A stretch of 62,000 nucleotides of DNA from Mesostigma viride (lineage: Eukaryota > Streptophyta > Mesostigmatophyceae > Mesostigmatales > Mesostigmataceae), in the NCBI GenBank assembly GCA_009746045.1, contig RPFO01000310.1, forward strand, positions 1,455,263 to 1,517,262, read 5' to 3'. This document shows positions 60,240-62,000 of the stretch, piece after piece. The translations under genes were made by a program, and so were the position numbers. The notes below the pieces were generated by a model, which had not been told where the DNA came from, made no database searches, and saw nothing but the letters and a program-made list of their open reading frames with translations. Every line of letters begins with the position of its first letter. Position 1 is the stretch's first letter.

Positions 60240-60720
60240 ATAATGAGGGCAGCAGGCAACGGTGGGTGTCAGCCTTATTGCTGTTTAGTTGACAGCTTGC
60301 AGCACAAGACTTGAACCAGCTGCAATATGGAGGGCAGGTGTAGTTAAGGCAGCAGGCAACGGTTTAGGTGCCATTGCTGGTCACCATTCATGGAAGGAAA
60401 CGGTTTAGGTATCATCGCTGGTCACCATCAATTGAAAGCAACGGTATAAGTGTCATCTTTGTCACCATTCACTGAAAAACTCTCGTAGAGTGTGGTCCAG
60501 CTGCCGTAGGACAGCTGAAGGGAGGGCAGCAGGCAAACGTGGGTGTCATCATTGTGAACAGCAATCAGATGACGTGATAAACAACTACTTGCTAAGAAGT
60601 AAATTAATGAAACAACTGATAATGATAGTTGAAATCAGCATTCTCCTAGTACGTAGGTATTGTCACATACTCTTGTTGTCATGAATAGAGCTTCAAGCAG
60701 CTGGCAGTTCACATGTTCAA
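60240..60720 (-). repeat. Degenerate tandem copies of an exon 5' end in the upstream intron
   Basis: The exon starting [16 protein letters not shown] at 60219 is echoed upstream on the minus strand. A clear copy at about 60336-60295 reads CAG|LVQVLCCKLST; weaker ones lie near 60500 (CAGCTGGACCACACTC) and 60715 (TTTTCAG|VEHVNCQLLEAL, followed by a good GTATGT donor). Blocks of GGGCAGCAGGCAACG and GTCACCATTCA sequence repeat along with them. Confidence 0.7.
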
Positions 60721-60847
60721 CCTGAAAATTAACAACAATAAATAACAAATTAATACAACCCTCATCCTCAAACCAATCCGCATATATTAAAACTTATGCA
60801 CAAACATCCCATGGCTGTTCTAAAAAGGTAAATATACACAAAACAAA

Positions 60848-61216
60848 TGTCAGGGAATCGGGGTTCTCTGAACATAGTTTCTTTATAGTGATACGGAAGG
60901 GGAGCCGCTGATGCTAGGTGAAATAGAGCTGGGTGATGTGATCGTAATAAGGTTGATTAGGCTTCTAGTGTACGAGTATTACGGAAGATATGGCCTAATT
61001 GTTGCGGCCCATACCTTGACGGTGTGCTGAGTACCTTGACGACGGATTTTTGCGTCTAGGTTCTCCTAGCAGATCTGTGATTGCGGACGGGTTTGCAACA
61101 GGCAATATCTGAAGTAAAACTTGACGGCTAAAACTGTTTAGAGGCCGTTGCCGGATCTGGCCGTTGGTAGAGAGCCGTTGGCCTTGAAACACGATAAAAG
61201 CTTGCTCACCTAGCTC
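60848..61216 (+). mobile_element. Possible LTR and leader of a retroelement entering the window's right end
   Basis: TGTCAGGGAATCGGGG at 60848 has the form of an LTR start, and a gag-like ORF begins 370 bp later. The far LTR is outside the window, so neither the LTR length nor the primer site can be fixed. Confidence 0.35.
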
Positions 61217-62000
61217 ATGGCGGTCTCTTTTGTTTTAACGAAGGCGGCGACAGGGGTCAGGGGCAGCGTAGCTGACGCCCGAATTCCTTTCTGCAAAGCG
61301 GCTGGGATGCCGAAGCCCGGGCGGAAGCCAGGTTCGACAGGTGCTGGGAAGCAATTACCGAAAGCTAATCCCGAGGTGCCGACAGCTACTAAACAGACGG
61401 GAAAGGGCCGACTAGGCTGGCCGACGCAGAAGAAAAGGCTCCATCAGGAGCTCTCCACTTGCTCGGGCCTGCCTGAAGTGTGCGCTGCCTTTGAGGCGGT
61501 CCTCGGGACCGACTGGGTAACTACTGTCAGCCGGTGGTCTGCGGCCCAGCTGGAGTCCGTCGTTGGACTGCTGGTCGACCACGTGGACGGGCCTGAAATT
61601 CTGGCAGCAGCGGACCCAAACGAAGCGCTAGTGGCAGCCCTCCAAAGCGCCCGGGACTTGGCGGACTCGGACGAAGAGGAGATGCAGCCACCACGCCGGC
61701 CCACGAAAGGGGCGAAAAAGGGGACGAAAAAAGTCGGAAGCCCAGCCCCGAGCAAGGGAAAGGCCGCGGGGGATGTGAGGGAGCAGCTCTTGGAGCTGGC
61801 GGCTATTATTGGCAAGCAGGGGCAGGCGGGCAAAGAAGAGGAGGAGGAGGAGGAGTCCGAGGAAGAGGATTTCCTGACGAAATTGAAGGATGCGCTGGCC
61901 GGGGCAGATGGGGCTTCCAGGAAGCCGAAAAAGACCAAAGGGGTGACGCTGCCCACTCGAGCACAAGTGGTGAATTGGAGGGTGCAAGAGAGAGTGCTCC
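61217..62000 (+). CDS. Retrotransposon gag-like ORF, open to the window end
   Basis: From the ATG at 61217 (TAG stop two codons upstream) the frame is open for 261 codons and leaves the window. The product starts MAVSFVLTKAATGVRGS, then a basic Gly/Pro/Lys segment (PKPGRKPGSTG, KGRLGWPTQKKR), a helical region with FEAVLGTDWVTTVSRW, a second Lys-rich stretch (KGAKKGTKKVGS), a run of seven Glu and then FLTKLKDALAG. Charged, low-complexity, intronless sequence next to an LTR-like start suggests gag of an LTR or DIRS-type element. No zinc knuckle has appeared yet. A host gene is possible. Opposite strand to RAD54, and probably inserted in one of its introns. Confidence 0.55.
   Translation, partial: MAVSFVLTKAATGVRGSVADARIPFCKAAGMPKPGRKPGSTGAGKQLPKANPEVPTATKQTGKGRLGWPTQKKRLHQELSTCSGLPEVCAAFEAVLGTDWVTTVSRWSAAQLESVVGLLVDHVDGPEILAAADPNEALVAALQSARDLADSDEEEMQPPRRPTKGAKKGTKKVGSPAPSKGKAAGDVREQLLELAAIIGKQGQAGKEEEEEEESEEEDFLTKLKDALAGADGASRKPKKTKGVTLPTRAQVVNWRVQERVL

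Overview
The window is nuclear DNA of a eukaryote with spliceosomal introns (GT-AG), GC-rich exons and many retroelements and DNA transposons. It is most likely a green-lineage alga. The main argument is the RAD54-type gene, whose C-terminal part has the plant-style layout: a CDTHE...CKRC segment, DIGGF, then [10 protein letters not shown] and VSFIF. The species cannot be named from sequence alone.

Layout. (1) 1-16165 is a transposon graveyard: LINE relics, an unidentified 1.08-kb repeat present twice, and 153-bp LTR-like direct repeats. Its centrepiece is a three-level nest. An L1-type ORF1 (minus strand) is split by an 8.1-kb hAT element (5494-13625) with a perfect 8-bp target duplication. 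That hAT element contains a minisatellite, which contains a nearly complete Ty1/copia element (6559-12675). (2) 16166-18169 holds nothing recognised. (3) 18172-22543 is a second nest: a TA-flanked inverted-repeat element carrying two further TA-flanked elements and one hAT-like element with its own 8-bp duplication. (4) 23108-31803 (+) is a complete seven-exon gene for an OSCA/CSC1/TMEM63-type membrane protein of 846 residues; its introns are full of tandem repeats. (5) 31804-34658 is the convergent intergenic space, with an inverted-repeat element, a 5'-truncated LINE/SINE copy and a retroelement relic. (6) 34659-60219 (-) is the 3' two-thirds of a RAD54-type SNF2 recombination motor, 12 exons in view. 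One of its introns (38783-57235) is 18.4 kb long, of which 17.6 kb is a single 10-bp satellite, GATAGC(G/A)CAT, about 1,760 copies. (7) From about 60848 another retroelement (+) starts and runs off the window with a gag-like ORF, hiding the 5' part of RAD54.

The two host genes are convergent and functionally unrelated: a membrane channel-type protein and a homologous-recombination motor. What unites the window is repeat biology. There is a giant, helically phased intronic satellite with higher-order structure, pentamer arrays in the neighbouring gene, tandem degenerate copies of exon ends inside introns of both genes, and two transposon nests whose pre-insertion sites can be read out exactly.
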